NCBI RefSeq assembly: GCF_022513565.1
Contig: NZ_JAKWBE010000001.1
Span: 310,001-374,000, forward strand
Length of the DNA stretch: 64,000 nt
Origin: Streptomyces gilvus
Lineage (GTDB): Bacteria > Actinomycetota > Actinomycetes > Streptomycetales > Streptomycetaceae
Direction of reading: 5' to 3'
Positions 27,707 through 35,965 of the stretch are shown here, one piece after another. The position numbers and the translations under genes are program-made. The notes beneath the pieces were generated by a model that was not told where the DNA came from, ran no database searches, and saw only the letters and a list, made by a program, of their open reading frames with translations. How positions within the stretch are numbered: the stretch's first letter is position 1; each line of letters opens with the position of its first letter.

Positions 27707-28162
27707 TCAGAGGTCGAACTCGTGCGGCGGCAGGTCCAGGGTGAAGCAGGCCTCCCGTACGACGGCCTGCTCGGTCTTGTCGAAGTCGCCGTCGGCGCCG
27801 CCGATGACGATGCCGATCTGGATGACGGCACGGGCCTCGGCGGGCTTCTTCTTCGCCTTGGCGATCTCCTGCAGCACGCTGACCTTGCCGAAGGCGAAGT
27901 CCGCGGTGAGCTTGTCGAGGTTCTCCTCGAAGCGGCGGCGCAGGTCGTCGGCGGGGAAGTTCTGCAGGACCTCGTTGGTGGCGATCAGCTGGGCCACGCG
28001 CTGCCGCTCGGCCGGGTCGATGGTGCCGTCGGCGGCGGCGACCAGGGCGCACATCGCCATGCTGGCGTCACGAAAGGCACCGCTCTTCAGGTCGTTCTTC
28101 TTCGCCACGAGCTGGGTCTGCATCGTCGACGCGGATTCCTTGATGCGGTCCCACAGGGCCAT
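27707..28162 (-). CDS. TerB-family tellurite-resistance/metal-stress protein
   Basis: 151 residues, the standard TerB length. MALWDRIKESASTMQTQLVA opens the protein; acidic metal-binding-like segments AAADGTIDPAERQRV and GGADGDFDKTEQAVVREAC match the duplicated motifs of TerB. Helical, soluble and probably cytoplasmic or membrane-peripheral. It stands alone here, without other ter genes, which is usual for Streptomyces terB copies. Its upstream side faces the truncated sporulation-protein gene. Confidence 0.88.
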   Translation of the reverse strand: MALWDRIKESASTMQTQLVAKKNDLKSGAFRDASMAMCALVAAADGTIDPAERQRVAQLIATNEVLQNFPADDLRRRFEENLDKLTADFAFGKVSVLQEIAKAKKKPAEARAVIQIGIVIGGADGDFDKTEQAVVREACFTLDLPPHEFDL

Positions 28163-28214
28163 GAGAACTCCATACGTTCGGTGAGGCCCGGTCAGCCCGG
28201 TGCCTCTTCGGTTA

Positions 28215-28583
28215 CTACAGCAACGTAGAAACTAACGGCCGGGGGGATAAGTTCCGACCGTTCCCGGCACTTTCACACGGCCCCTGGCCAGGGGGTCGGT
28301 CCTCCTCCTCATCGTCTCCCTCGAGGAAGTCCCCGGTCTCGTCCACGACTTCGGCCGCCATCATGCCGCCGACGACCCCGACCGCCAGTCCCGCGGCGCC
28401 CGCGGCCGCCGCCGTGCCGACGCCCGGCCCGGAGGCGTGTCCGTCGTGTCTGCTGTGCCCGTTCCCCTGCCCGCGCCCGCAGCCGAACTCGTGCCCGCCG
28501 TCATACGCGTCCGCCTGTCCGTACGCCGTGTCCGGGCCGAATGCGGAGGGGTGGGCGAGCAGTTGGCGGATCCAGCCGTCGAC
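28215..28583 (-). pseudogene. Truncated Spo0M-like sporulation protein (C-terminal part only)
   Basis: The minus frame is open from 28583 to a TAG at 28215 but has no start. It reads [18 protein letters not shown], then a Gly/His-rich linker, then [18 protein letters not shown] and the acidic tail [12 protein letters not shown]. This pattern, a WIRQL segment, His/Gly linker, glycine zipper and acidic end, is what I recall for the C terminus of Streptomyces Spo0M-like proteins. All N-terminal arrestin-like sequence is missing; beyond 28583 the DNA becomes a beta-glucosidase fragment on the other strand. Assignment is by memory of the family. Confidence 0.55.
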
Positions 28584-28585
28584 AG

Positions 28586-28816
28586 GACCCGGTGTACGGC
28601 CGGGGCTTCCCGGCCGACATGCGCGAGGTGTACGGCGTCGAACTGCCCGAGCAGGCGGACGACCTGGCCAGGATCGCCGCCCCGTTCGACTGGCACGGCC
28701 TCAACTACTACATGCCGGCCACATACCGGACCCAGCAACGCACCATCAAGGGCATCGGGTACCGGTACGCGGACATCATCCGGGAGCATCGGGGACAGGC
28801 CCGGAAGGCGGCCTGA
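28586..28816 (+). pseudogene. GH1 beta-glucosidase remnant with internal deletion
   Basis: The plus frame reads [17 protein letters not shown] and [18 protein letters not shown], which match the middle of family-1 glycosidases, then jumps directly to [20 protein letters not shown], the usual extreme C terminus, and stops. The catalytic nucleophile region (TENG) and the whole N-terminal half are absent, so this is a decayed fragment. It abuts the truncated sporulation gene within a few bases (28583/28586), which marks a rearrangement joint. Confidence 0.7.
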
Positions 28817-28854
28817 GGCGTCAGGGCCGCGCGGCCGAATCACGCGATCGGGTG

Positions 28855-29067
28855 ATGTTCCCTGTGGTGGGGCACTGGGCGGGGATGCGGGCCGTTCGAC
28901 CGGGTGAGCAGCACTTCGACACCGCGACGACGCCGACGGGGTTGCTGCTGATGGCCGTCCACCGTGCCTCGCTCATCGGGTACGGGCGGGCGGACCTGGT
29001 CCGGCTGCTCGACGCGGCGGGCATCGAGCAGCCGGACCAGGCGGCGGGTTGGGTCAGCAGTCCCTGA
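28855..29067 (+). CDS. Small hypothetical protein, possibly a gene remnant
   Basis: 70 codons with strongly G/C-biased third positions, as in real genes here, but no recognised family (TTPTGLLLMAVHRASLIGYG, RADLVRLLDAAGIEQPDQ). There is no clear ribosome site before the ATG at 28855. It lies directly after the glycosidase fragment and its last 14 nt overlap the 3' end of the opposite SCO5389-type gene, so it may be the tail of another broken gene. Confidence 0.35.
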   Translation: MFPVVGHWAGMRAVRPGEQHFDTATTPTGLLLMAVHRASLIGYGRADLVRLLDAAGIEQPDQAAGWVSSP

Positions 29068-29446
29068 ACTCCGGGGACTGGTTGAGGATCTGGGAGCGGA
29101 GGGACGTGAAGCGGACGTAGGTCTCGCCGGTGCGGGCTCCCGGGTGGAAGGCCGCCACCCGGTGGCAGTTCTGGAAGGCGAGTGCGACGCCGAAGTGGCG
29201 TTCCAGGCTGCCGCGGATCGCGTCGCTGGCGAGGGCGCGCAGGAGCTGGCCGCGTTCGCGCTCGGAGGGGGGAGGGGTCTGGTTGTCGGCGAACTGTGCC
29301 GCGCCCGACTTGAGTTCGGCGGAGAGGGAGGCGATCAGGTCGTAGGCGTACGGGAGTGACGTGCGGACCGTGTCCACGAAGTCCTCCTCGCGGATGTCAC
29401 CGGACTCGGCTTCGGCGAGGAGCTTCGGGGAGACGTCGAGAGACAT
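29054..29446 (-). CDS. SCO5389-family protein
   Basis: 130 residues from the ATG at 29446 (MSLDVSPKLLAEAESGDI). Conserved pieces are VDTVRTSLPYAYDLIASL, FADNQTPPPSERERGQLLRA, LASDAIRGSLERHFGVALAF, QNCHRVAAF and the invariant end NQSPEFRDC. This is a small actinobacterial family of unknown function. No strong ribosome site precedes the chosen ATG (ACCCCCTTCC), and a start at 29503 would add a basic His/Arg-rich stretch not typical of the family. It lies 69 nt downstream of the ATPase gene in the same orientation. Confidence 0.75.
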   Translation of the reverse strand: MSLDVSPKLLAEAESGDIREEDFVDTVRTSLPYAYDLIASLSAELKSGAAQFADNQTPPPSERERGQLLRALASDAIRGSLERHFGVALAFQNCHRVAAFHPGARTGETYVRFTSLRSQILNQSPEFRDC

Positions 29447-29515
29447 GGAAGGGGGTGTCCGTTCTGGTCGGTGGTGGCGGTTTCGGTGGTAGTGGTTGCC
29501 CACGGGGGAGTCGCG

Positions 29516-30469
29516 TCAGGTCAGTGACGCCGGGCCCGGTACGAAGTCCGGGTCCACCTGGGTGGCGAGGTCCTGGCCCGTGGCCCTGTCCGCCCAGGCG
29601 CGTGCGTTGCGCAGATGGAACTCCACGGCATGGCGGTGCAGTGTCGCCCAGTCCTTGGGGCTGGCGTCGACCGCCTCGCGCAGGACCTTCAGGGCGTGGC
29701 GGTTGTGGGGCTCCAAGGTGTCCAACCCGGCCTGGGCACCGCCCTGTTCGGCCGACCGCACCCACGGCGAGTGGACCAGGTACGTCAGCAGGTCGTCACC
29801 CACCTGGTCCTTGAGGAACAGCACGTCGTCCTCGCCCGTCACCTTGTTGCCGACGACCGCGATCCGGATCCCGAACTCCCGTGCGTGGTCCCGGTACTGG
29901 CGGTAGACGGAGACACCCTTGCGGGTGGGTTCCGCAACCAGGAAGGTGATGTCGAAGCGCGTGAACAGTCCGGAGGCGAACGCGTCCGCGCCGGCGGTCA
30001 TGTCGACGACGACGTACTCGCCGGGACCGTCCACCAGATGGCCGAGGTACAGCTCCACTCCGCCGAGCTTGGAGTGGTAGCAGGCCACGCCCAGATCGCT
30101 CTCCTCGAACTCGCCCGTCACCATCAGCGACACGTCGCCGACGCGCCGGGTGTGACGGGCGTGCAGTTCGTCGTCGCCGAGGAGGCGCAGGAGACGGGAA
30201 CCTCGGCCGGGCGGGGTGGTCTTCACCATCGCCTGCGTGGAGGCGATGCGCGGGTTGTCGCCCCGCAGGTAGTCCTTGATCTCGGGCAGATGGGCTGACA
30301 GGGGCGGGGCGTCCAGGGGACCGGTGTGTCCCAGTGCCTCGGCCAGGTGCTGGTTGATGTCGCCGTCGATGGCCAGTACCGGCGCGCCGGAGCGGGCCAG
30401 ATGGCGGGAGAAGAGCGCGGACAGGGTGGTCTTGCCGCTGCCGCCCTTGCCCACGAACGCCACCCGCAT
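29516..30469 (-). CDS. CooC/MinD-like P-loop ATPase
   Basis: 317 residues. It begins with the deviant Walker A MRVAFVGKGGSGKTTLSALF; Walker B-like segments are VLAIDGDINQHLAEALG and YVVVDMTAGADAF, and VAEPTRKGVSVYRQY and VGNKVTGEDDV are typical of the CooC/MinD/ParA group. Such ATPases load metals onto enzymes (CooC, nickel) or position proteins. Its start lies 20 nt from a Zur-box-like palindrome in the divergent promoter, so a role linked to metal supply is possible (inference). It is annotated in relatives only as an ATP-binding protein. Confidence 0.75.
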   Translation of the reverse strand: MRVAFVGKGGSGKTTLSALFSRHLARSGAPVLAIDGDINQHLAEALGHTGPLDAPPLSAHLPEIKDYLRGDNPRIASTQAMVKTTPPGRGSRLLRLLGDDELHARHTRRVGDVSLMVTGEFEESDLGVACYHSKLGGVELYLGHLVDGPGEYVVVDMTAGADAFASGLFTRFDITFLVAEPTRKGVSVYRQYRDHAREFGIRIAVVGNKVTGEDDVLFLKDQVGDDLLTYLVHSPWVRSAEQGGAQAGLDTLEPHNRHALKVLREAVDASPKDWATLHRHAVEFHLRNARAWADRATGQDLATQVDPDFVPGPASLT

Positions 30470-30487
30470 TACCGGGCCGACCTCGTT

Positions 30488-30515
30488 TTGAAAATGAATG
30501 TCATGTGGCTAGGTT
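30488..30515 (+). promoter_or_regulatory. Predicted sigma-70-type promoter of the acetyltransferase/ABC operon
   Basis: TTGAAA (30488-30493), a 16-nt spacer, then TAGGTT (30510-30515), one base from the frequent Streptomyces -10 TAGGAT. The Zur-like box overlaps the -35 and spacer, which would suit repression. Confidence 0.45.
30489..30503. promoter_or_regulatory. Zur-box-like palindrome
   Basis: TGAAAATGAATGTCA differs at two positions from the zinc-repressor consensus I recall for Streptomyces (TGAAAATGATTTTCA). It lies in the divergent region between the ATPase gene (start 30469) and the acetyltransferase/ABC operon, and overlaps the rightward -35 element. Confidence 0.55.
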
Positions 30516-30566
30516 GTAGACAGCTTCCCGGGCTCTGTCAAATCGGAACGATCAAGGAGTGTATTA

Positions 30567-30644
30567 ATGCATATGATGTGCAAGTGCGTGACTACTGCAT
30601 CAGGACGGCGAATCCCGACGACCTCGACGGTGCACGAGCCGTGA
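30567..30644 (+). CDS. Possible 25-residue leader peptide overlapping the acetyltransferase start
   Basis: The only good ribosome site in this leader, AAGGAG at 30554-30559, is 7 nt before an ATG at 30567 that opens a short frame, MHMMCKCVTTASGRR to a TGA at 30642. This frame differs from the acetyltransferase frame, whose nearest starts are GTGs at 30578 and 30584. The N terminus is rich in potential metal ligands (His, Met, Cys). It may be a regulatory leader or chance. Confidence 0.3.
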   Translation: MHMMCKCVTTASGRRIPTTSTVHEP

Positions 30645-31120
30645 TGCTCGACACCGTCCACCGCGACTTCGGCACCGGCTATGTGCCGCGCTGGCACGGC
30701 GACATCCTCGACCCGGCCGCCGCATATCTCGTCCCCGCGCGCCACACACTCCTGGTCGCGGTCGACCCGGCGGACGGGGCCGTCGTGGCCACCGGCGCCC
30801 TGGACTCGCGCGGCCCCGCCCACCCGCCCAACCCACGGCACATCGCGGAACGCTTCCCCTCGGGGGAAACCGCGCAGCTGCGCCGGATCTACGTCCGCCC
30901 CGAGCACCGCAGACGGGGTCTGGCCCGGCGCCTGGTCGAGCAACTGCTCGGGTTCGCGGTCGCGGACGGCGGCTATCGCGCCGTCTACCTGCACACCGAC
31001 CCGTCGGTGCCGGGGGCGGAGGCCTTCTGGCGGTGGCTCGGCAGGGTCGTGCTCGACGAGCGGCAGGAATCCGGCGGCGGTCAGGGGATCGTCCACTTCG
31101 AGATACCGATGGGGCGGTAA
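30578..31120 (+). CDS. GNAT-family N-acetyltransferase
   Basis: 180 residues from the GTG at 30578 (GTG at 30584 is an alternative). GNAT features are IRTANPDDLDGARAVML at the N terminus, ETAQLRRIYVRPEHRRRGLA (motif A, acetyl-CoA binding R-x-x-R-R-G-L/A) and YRAVYLHTDPSVPGAEAFWR. The acetyl acceptor is unknown. It begins an operon with an ABC binding protein, a fused permease and an exporter, so it may modify the transported ligand or give self-protection (inference). Confidence 0.8.
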   Translation: MQVRDYCIRTANPDDLDGARAVMLDTVHRDFGTGYVPRWHGDILDPAAAYLVPARHTLLVAVDPADGAVVATGALDSRGPAHPPNPRHIAERFPSGETAQLRRIYVRPEHRRRGLARRLVEQLLGFAVADGGYRAVYLHTDPSVPGAEAFWRWLGRVVLDERQESGGGQGIVHFEIPMGR

Positions 31121-31125
31121 GCGCC

Positions 31126-32616
31126 GTGCACCGTATGCGACTTCTTCTCACTCTGCTGCTGGCACCGCTCCTGACCGGCTGTTTCGCCCCCGAGGGGGCG
31201 GGCGGCTCGAACGGTGACGCCAAGGGCGGGTCCCGGCTGCGGGTCGCCCTCGCCTTCCCTCCCGCCGAGGGCCTCTCGCCGTACGGCGCCGACGCCACGA
31301 TCCTCAGCCGGCTCGGGGTCACCGAAGGTCTGACCTCGATGGACGTCAACGGCACCGCGACCTCCGGGCTCGCCGCCTCCTGGCGCCGTGAGGGCGACCG
31401 TGCCTGGCTGTTCACCCTGCGCGAGGCCACCTTCCAGGACGGCACGGACGTCACCGCGTCCGCCGTCGCCGCCTCTCTCACCCATGCCGCCGAGGCCGAG
31501 CCGGCCCCCGCCGCGCTCTCCGGAGTCCACCTCACCGCCGAGGCCGAAGGCCCCGGGACCGTACGGATCACCACCCGCGGGCCCGACCCCGTACTGCCGC
31601 TCCGGCTGTCCAGCCCGAGTCTCGCCGTCTTCGGGAAGAAGGCGTACGCCGAGGGCGGCCGGGTCGATCCGGTCGGTACCGCGACCGGTCCCTTCGAGCT
31701 GACCCGGGTCACCGGGTCCACCGCGGCGACCCTCGACCGCTACCCCGGCTACTGGGGCGGTCTCGCCCACTCCCCGGGCGTCGACGTGAAGTTCATCGCC
31801 GACGGCTCCGCGCGTGCCGCCGCGTTGCGCACCGGGCAGGTCGACATCGCCGAGGCGATACCCGTGGCGCAGGCGGCGACCCTCGACAAGGCCACCCGGA
31901 AGGACACCGCCACCACCCGCACCACCGGTCTGCTGTTCAACACGCGGTCGGGACCGTTCAAGGACCCGGCGCTGCGGGCCGCCGCACGCCGGGCCGTCGA
32001 CACCTCCGCCCTCGCCGACGACGTCTACGAGGGGCACGCCGACGCCGGTACCGGCATCTACGGCCCCGCCGTCACCTGGGCCGAGGGGAAGCGGAAGCCG
32101 CCGACCGGGCGGGCGAAGGCCGGGAACCCGGAAGGGGCCGGGATCAGGCTCGCCACGTACGACAACCGGCCCGAACTCCCAGAAGTCGCCCAGGTGTTGA
32201 AGCAGCAGTTGGAGAGAGCCGGGTTCCGGGTCGAACTGGAGGTGCGGGAGTACTCGCGGCTGGAGAGCGACGCGCTGGACGGCGGGTTCGACGCCGTCGT
32301 GCTCGCCCGCAACACCCTCGTCGACACCGGTGACCCGGTCGCCGTCCTGGCGAGCGACTTCACCTGCGACGGCGGCTACAACATGGCCCTGCTGTGCGAC
32401 AAGGACGTCGACCGGGCCGTGGCGCAGGCCGAGGGCGTCGCCGACCTCACGCAACGCCAGCAGGCGGTCATGGCGGCCGAGGCGGAGATCCTGGGCACCG
32501 ACGCCGTCGTACCGCTGGTGCACCAGCGGGTGATCACCGGCGTCGACGACTCGGTCCGGGGTGCGCTGCTCGACCCGTACGAGCGCACGCTGGTCGGCAC
32601 CGGCACCCGGCGCTGA
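31126..32616 (+). CDS. ABC transporter substrate-binding lipoprotein (DppA/NikA type)
   Basis: 496 residues from a GTG at 31126, 5 nt after the acetyltransferase; ATG at 31135 is the alternative. The lipoprotein signal MRLLLTLLLAPLLTGC ends in lipobox LTGC. The mature part is an SBP_bac_5 protein: LGVTEGLTSMDVNGTATSGL, TFQDGTDVTASAVAASLTHA, VGTATGPFELTRV, GLLFNTRSGPFKDPALRAA. The family binds peptides, nickel or metal-opine complexes. Followed 3 nt later by a permease. Confidence 0.85.
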   Translation: MHRMRLLLTLLLAPLLTGCFAPEGAGGSNGDAKGGSRLRVALAFPPAEGLSPYGADATILSRLGVTEGLTSMDVNGTATSGLAASWRREGDRAWLFTLREATFQDGTDVTASAVAASLTHAAEAEPAPAALSGVHLTAEAEGPGTVRITTRGPDPVLPLRLSSPSLAVFGKKAYAEGGRVDPVGTATGPFELTRVTGSTAATLDRYPGYWGGLAHSPGVDVKFIADGSARAAALRTGQVDIAEAIPVAQAATLDKATRKDTATTRTTGLLFNTRSGPFKDPALRAAARRAVDTSALADDVYEGHADAGTGIYGPAVTWAEGKRKPPTGRAKAGNPEGAGIRLATYDNRPELPEVAQVLKQQLERAGFRVELEVREYSRLESDALDGGFDAVVLARNTLVDTGDPVAVLASDFTCDGGYNMALLCDKDVDRAVAQAEGVADLTQRQQAVMAAEAEILGTDAVVPLVHQRVITGVDDSVRGALLDPYERTLVGTGTRR

Positions 32617-32619
32617 CCC

Positions 32620-34377
32620 ATGGGGAGTCGAACGACCGTGCTGCTGTGGCGTGCCGGGCTCGCCGTCGCCCTGGTGTGCGGTATCGGCCTGCTGCCCTGG
32701 CTCACGCGCACCGACCCGGCCCGCACCGTCCTCAAGGCACGGTCGGCGGAGCGGGATCCCTCGCCCGAGGTGCTGGCCGCCATCCGTGACCAACTCGGCC
32801 TGGGCGAGGGCCCCTTGCGGTTGCTCGGGCAGTGGTTCGGCGGGCTGTGGCGTGGGGACGCCGGCCGGTCGTGGATCTCGGGGGCCGAGGTCATGCCCGC
32901 CGTGACGCAGGCGCTGAGCGTGTCGCTGCTGCTGATGGCGGCGGCGCTCGCGGTGGCGGTCGTGACGGCGGGGCTCGTCTGCGCCCGGACCCTGTCCGGG
33001 CGGGGGCGGCGGGGCGGCTCCGGCTCCGCCGTCCTCGCCGCGCTGCCCGAGTTCCTCACCGCGTCCGTGCTCGCCACCGTCGTCGGGGTGCAGCTCGGCT
33101 GGCTGCCCGCGCTCGGCTGGTACGGGCCCCGCTGGACCGTGCTGCCCGCGCTCGCCCTCGGTCTGCCCGCCGGGGCCGTGCTGGGCCGGCTGCTCGACGA
33201 CCTGCTGCCCGGCGCCCTCGCCGAACCCTGGGCGCTGTCGGCCGCCGCGCGGGGACTGCCCCGCAGGGGCATCGCCCGCCAGGCCGTACGCCGTTGTCTC
33301 CCCGGACTGCTGCCCAACCTCGGCCTGTTCGTGGTCGGGCTGACCGGCGGGTCCGTCGCGGTCGAGCAGATCTTCGACATCCCCGGGCTGGGACGGACCA
33401 CCCTGCAGGCGGCCCTCGCCCAGGACCTCCCGGTCCTGCAGGCCGGCACGCTCGCCCTCGTCCTGCTCGCCGCCGGCTGCGCGGGCACCGCCCGGCTCGC
33501 GGCCCGATGGCTGATCGGACCGGCCCTGCGCGACGGAGCCCTGCCCTCCCTGCGCCGGCCGTCACCGCCCGGCCGGGACGGCGTGCGGTTCTTCGGGTAC
33601 GGCGGTGTGCTGCTCGGTGTCGTGGCGCTCGGCCTGCCGCGCGATCCGCTCGCCCTGAACACCGTCGAGCGGCTTCAACCGCCGTCCTGGAAACACCCGT
33701 TCGGCACCGACGCGCTCGGCCGGGACATGCTGGCCAGGGTCGCGCACGGCGCCCTCGACACCCTTCTCCTGGCGGTCGGTATCGGTGCGGTCGCTCTGGT
33801 GGCCGGTGTGCTGCTCGGGCTGCTGCCCCGGCTGTCCGGGCCCCTGGTCGACACGGTCAACGCGATGCCACCCGTCCTCTGCGCGCTGCTCGTCACCGCT
33901 GTGGTCGGCAGCGGATCCGCGACGCCCGCCATTGCCGTGAGCGTCGTCGCCTGGGCGCCCCTCGCGACGCACACCTCCGCCCTGCTGCGGCAGGAGCGGG
34001 CGGCGCCGCACGTCACCGCCGCACGTGGGCTGGGCGCGGGCCGTCGGCATCTGCTCCGGTACGAACTGCTGCCCGCCGTCATCCCGCCCGTCACCCGGCA
34101 CGCCCTGCTCCGGCTGCCCGGCCTCGCCCTCGCGCTCGCGTCCCTTGCCTTCCTCGGGCTGGGAGCGCAGCCGCCCTCGCCGGAGTGGGGCCTGCTGCTC
34201 GCCGAGAACCAGCCCTACGCCGAGCGCGCGCCCTGGGCGGTGCTGGCACCCGCCGCCGTACTCGGGCTGCTCGGGGCGCTGGCCGTGAGTGCGGGCGGGG
34301 GAGTGCGGTGGCTGCGGCGCCGTGCGGTGGCCACGCAACCTCACTTGCGCAGAGCGGAGTTGGTGGTGGCTGAATGA
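32620..34377 (+). CDS. Fused two-domain ABC permease (DppB-DppC type)
   Basis: 585 residues combining both permease subunits in one chain. The first half (to about 300) resembles DppB: AIRDQLGLGEGPLRLLGQWF, GDAGRSW, AARGLPRRGIARQAVRR and VEQIFDIPGLGRTTLQAAL. The second half resembles DppC: HPFGTDALGRDMLARVAHGA and AARGLGAGRRHLLRYELLPA, then PALASLAFLGLG-like LASLAFLGLGAQPPSPEWG. The two AARGL loops are the coupling EAA motifs that contact ATPases. No ATPase gene follows; the stop overlaps the MFS gene by ATGA. Confidence 0.85.
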   Translation: MGSRTTVLLWRAGLAVALVCGIGLLPWLTRTDPARTVLKARSAERDPSPEVLAAIRDQLGLGEGPLRLLGQWFGGLWRGDAGRSWISGAEVMPAVTQALSVSLLLMAAALAVAVVTAGLVCARTLSGRGRRGGSGSAVLAALPEFLTASVLATVVGVQLGWLPALGWYGPRWTVLPALALGLPAGAVLGRLLDDLLPGALAEPWALSAAARGLPRRGIARQAVRRCLPGLLPNLGLFVVGLTGGSVAVEQIFDIPGLGRTTLQAALAQDLPVLQAGTLALVLLAAGCAGTARLAARWLIGPALRDGALPSLRRPSPPGRDGVRFFGYGGVLLGVVALGLPRDPLALNTVERLQPPSWKHPFGTDALGRDMLARVAHGALDTLLLAVGIGAVALVAGVLLGLLPRLSGPLVDTVNAMPPVLCALLVTAVVGSGSATPAIAVSVVAWAPLATHTSALLRQERAAPHVTAARGLGAGRRHLLRYELLPAVIPPVTRHALLRLPGLALALASLAFLGLGAQPPSPEWGLLLAENQPYAERAPWAVLAPAAVLGLLGALAVSAGGGVRWLRRRAVATQPHLRRAELVVAE

Positions 34378-35603
34378 CCTTGCTTCCGGCCGGGCTGAGG
34401 AAGGAGCGGGAGAGAACCGCCCGGCTCACACCGCTGCTGAGGTTGCTGATCCTCACTCAACTCGCTTTCAACGTCGGCTTCTTCGCCGTCCTGCCCTTTC
34501 TCTCCGAACACCTCGGACAGGGCGTGGGGATGGCGGGATGGCTCGTCGGGTTCGTGCTGGGGTTGCGGACCTTCAGCCAGCAGGGGCTGTTCGTGGTGGG
34601 CGGGGCGCTGGCCGACCGGTACGGGGTGCGACCGGTGGTGCTGGTGGGGTGCGCGCTGCGGATCGTCGGATTCGGGTGGCTGGGGTACGCGGAGGAGGCG
34701 TGGGCGGTGATCGGGGCCGTGCTGCTGATCGGGTTCGCGGCGGCCTTGTTCTCACCGGCCGTGGAGTCCGAAGTCGCCCGGCAGGCAGTCGAGTTGGAGA
34801 AGGCGGGCGGCGGCTCGCGGACCCGGGTGCTGGCGCTGTTCACCGTGGCGGGGCAGGCGGGGGCGTTCGTCGGGCCGTTGCTCGGGGCGTTGCTGCTGAC
34901 CGTGGACTTCCGCGCGGTGTGTCTCACCGGGGCTGGGATCTTCGTGCTCGTGTTCGCCGGGCATGCGTGGCTGCTGCCGCAGCACATTCCCGGGCGGGCG
35001 CGGGTCGAGATGAGGGGCGGGATACGGCCGCTGCTCGCCAACCGGCGTTTCCTGGCGCTGTGTTGTGCGTACGGCGCCTATCTGCTCGCCTACAACCAGC
35101 TCTATCTCGGGCTGCCGGACGAGGTGGAGCGGGCGGCCGGCTCGCAGGCGCCGCTGGCCTGGCTGTTCGCGCTGTCCTCGGTGCTGGTGGTGACGGCGCA
35201 GCTGCCGGTGACGCGGTGGGCGGGAGACCGGCTGTCACTGCGGCGGTCCATGGTGGCCGGGTTGCTGCTGATCGCGGCCGGGTTCGCGGTGGTGGCCCTC
35301 GCCCGGCCCGCCGGCCGGACCGGCGTCGTGGGGCTGCTGCCCGCCGCCGGGTTCGTCGTCCTGCTCACCCTCGGCCAGATGCTGGTCGCACCGGCGGCTC
35401 GCGCCTGGGTGCCGGACCTGGCGGAGGAGGGGCGGCTCGGTCTCTACACCGGGGCGTTGTCCTCGGTGTCCGGCCTCATCGTGCTGGCGGGGAGCTCGAC
35501 GACGGGGATGCTGCTGGACGCGGATCTGCCGGGTGCGGTGCCGTGGGCGGTGCTGGCCTTGGTGCCGGTCGCGGCGGCGGGGTTGTTGTCCAGGGGCCGG
35601 TGA
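34374..35603 (+). CDS. MFS efflux transporter (CntE-like position)
   Basis: 409 residues with 12 predicted spans (LLILTQLAFNVGFFAVLPFL, GALADRYGVRPVVLVG, VAGQAGAFVGPLLGALLL, GAYLLAYNQLYLGLPDEV). GALADRYGVRP is the loop 2-3 MFS motif. Next to a DppA/NikA-type binding protein and permease, the arrangement resembles metallophore loci in which an MFS protein exports the ligand and the ABC system brings it back. The last codons are duplicated 150 bp downstream in non-coding DNA. Confidence 0.8.
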   Translation: MTLLPAGLRKERERTARLTPLLRLLILTQLAFNVGFFAVLPFLSEHLGQGVGMAGWLVGFVLGLRTFSQQGLFVVGGALADRYGVRPVVLVGCALRIVGFGWLGYAEEAWAVIGAVLLIGFAAALFSPAVESEVARQAVELEKAGGGSRTRVLALFTVAGQAGAFVGPLLGALLLTVDFRAVCLTGAGIFVLVFAGHAWLLPQHIPGRARVEMRGGIRPLLANRRFLALCCAYGAYLLAYNQLYLGLPDEVERAAGSQAPLAWLFALSSVLVVTAQLPVTRWAGDRLSLRRSMVAGLLLIAAGFAVVALARPAGRTGVVGLLPAAGFVVLLTLGQMLVAPAARAWVPDLAEEGRLGLYTGALSSVSGLIVLAGSSTTGMLLDADLPGAVPWAVLALVPVAAAGLLSRGR

Positions 35604-35790
35604 GCGATGGGTCGTCGTCGGCTGGGGTGCCGTGGTTGTGCGACTGGATCCGGGGACTGGTCGGGCCGGTTTTGGTTTTCACGGTGTATGCCGGGGCGGT
35701 GATCGAGGGTGGCGCGGGTCGCGGCGGCCGGGTTGTTGTCCAGGGGCCGGTGAGCGATGGGTCGTCGTCGGCTGGGGTGCCGTGGTGGTG
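35568..35790. repeat. Direct repeat with 150-bp period at the end of the MFS gene
   Basis: The segment from 35568 to about 35644, covering the last MFS codons and its stop, recurs at 35718 to about 35794 with only a few changes. The second copy is not in a gene. A tandem duplication of 150 bp explains it. Confidence 0.85.
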
Positions 35791-35837
35791 CGACCGGAGC
35801 GGGGACCGGTGTCACCTTCTGGTACGCACGGCGGTCT

Positions 35838-35922
35838 GGCCCCTCTGGGTTTCAGGGCTGTCGGCCCGATCGGGCCCCTCTGGGTTTCACGGCTGTCGGC
35901 CCCTTCTGGGTTTCACGGTGCG
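35838..35922. repeat. Imperfect triple repeat (CCCCTCTGGGTTTCACGGCT unit)
   Basis: Copies start near 35838 and 35873, with a third, shortened copy from about 35901. They share CTGGGTTTCA and CTGTCGGCCC. No gene overlaps them. Confidence 0.75.
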
Positions 35923-35965
35923 AGTCGACTCCGTGCACTCCTGACCGTTCGCGGCCGAGCGACAC

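Noticed and set aside
28361..28843. 160-codon minus-strand open frame covering both broken genes
   Set aside because: It is in a different frame from the sporulation-protein remnant and has no recognisable content; the homology-bearing frames explain the region.
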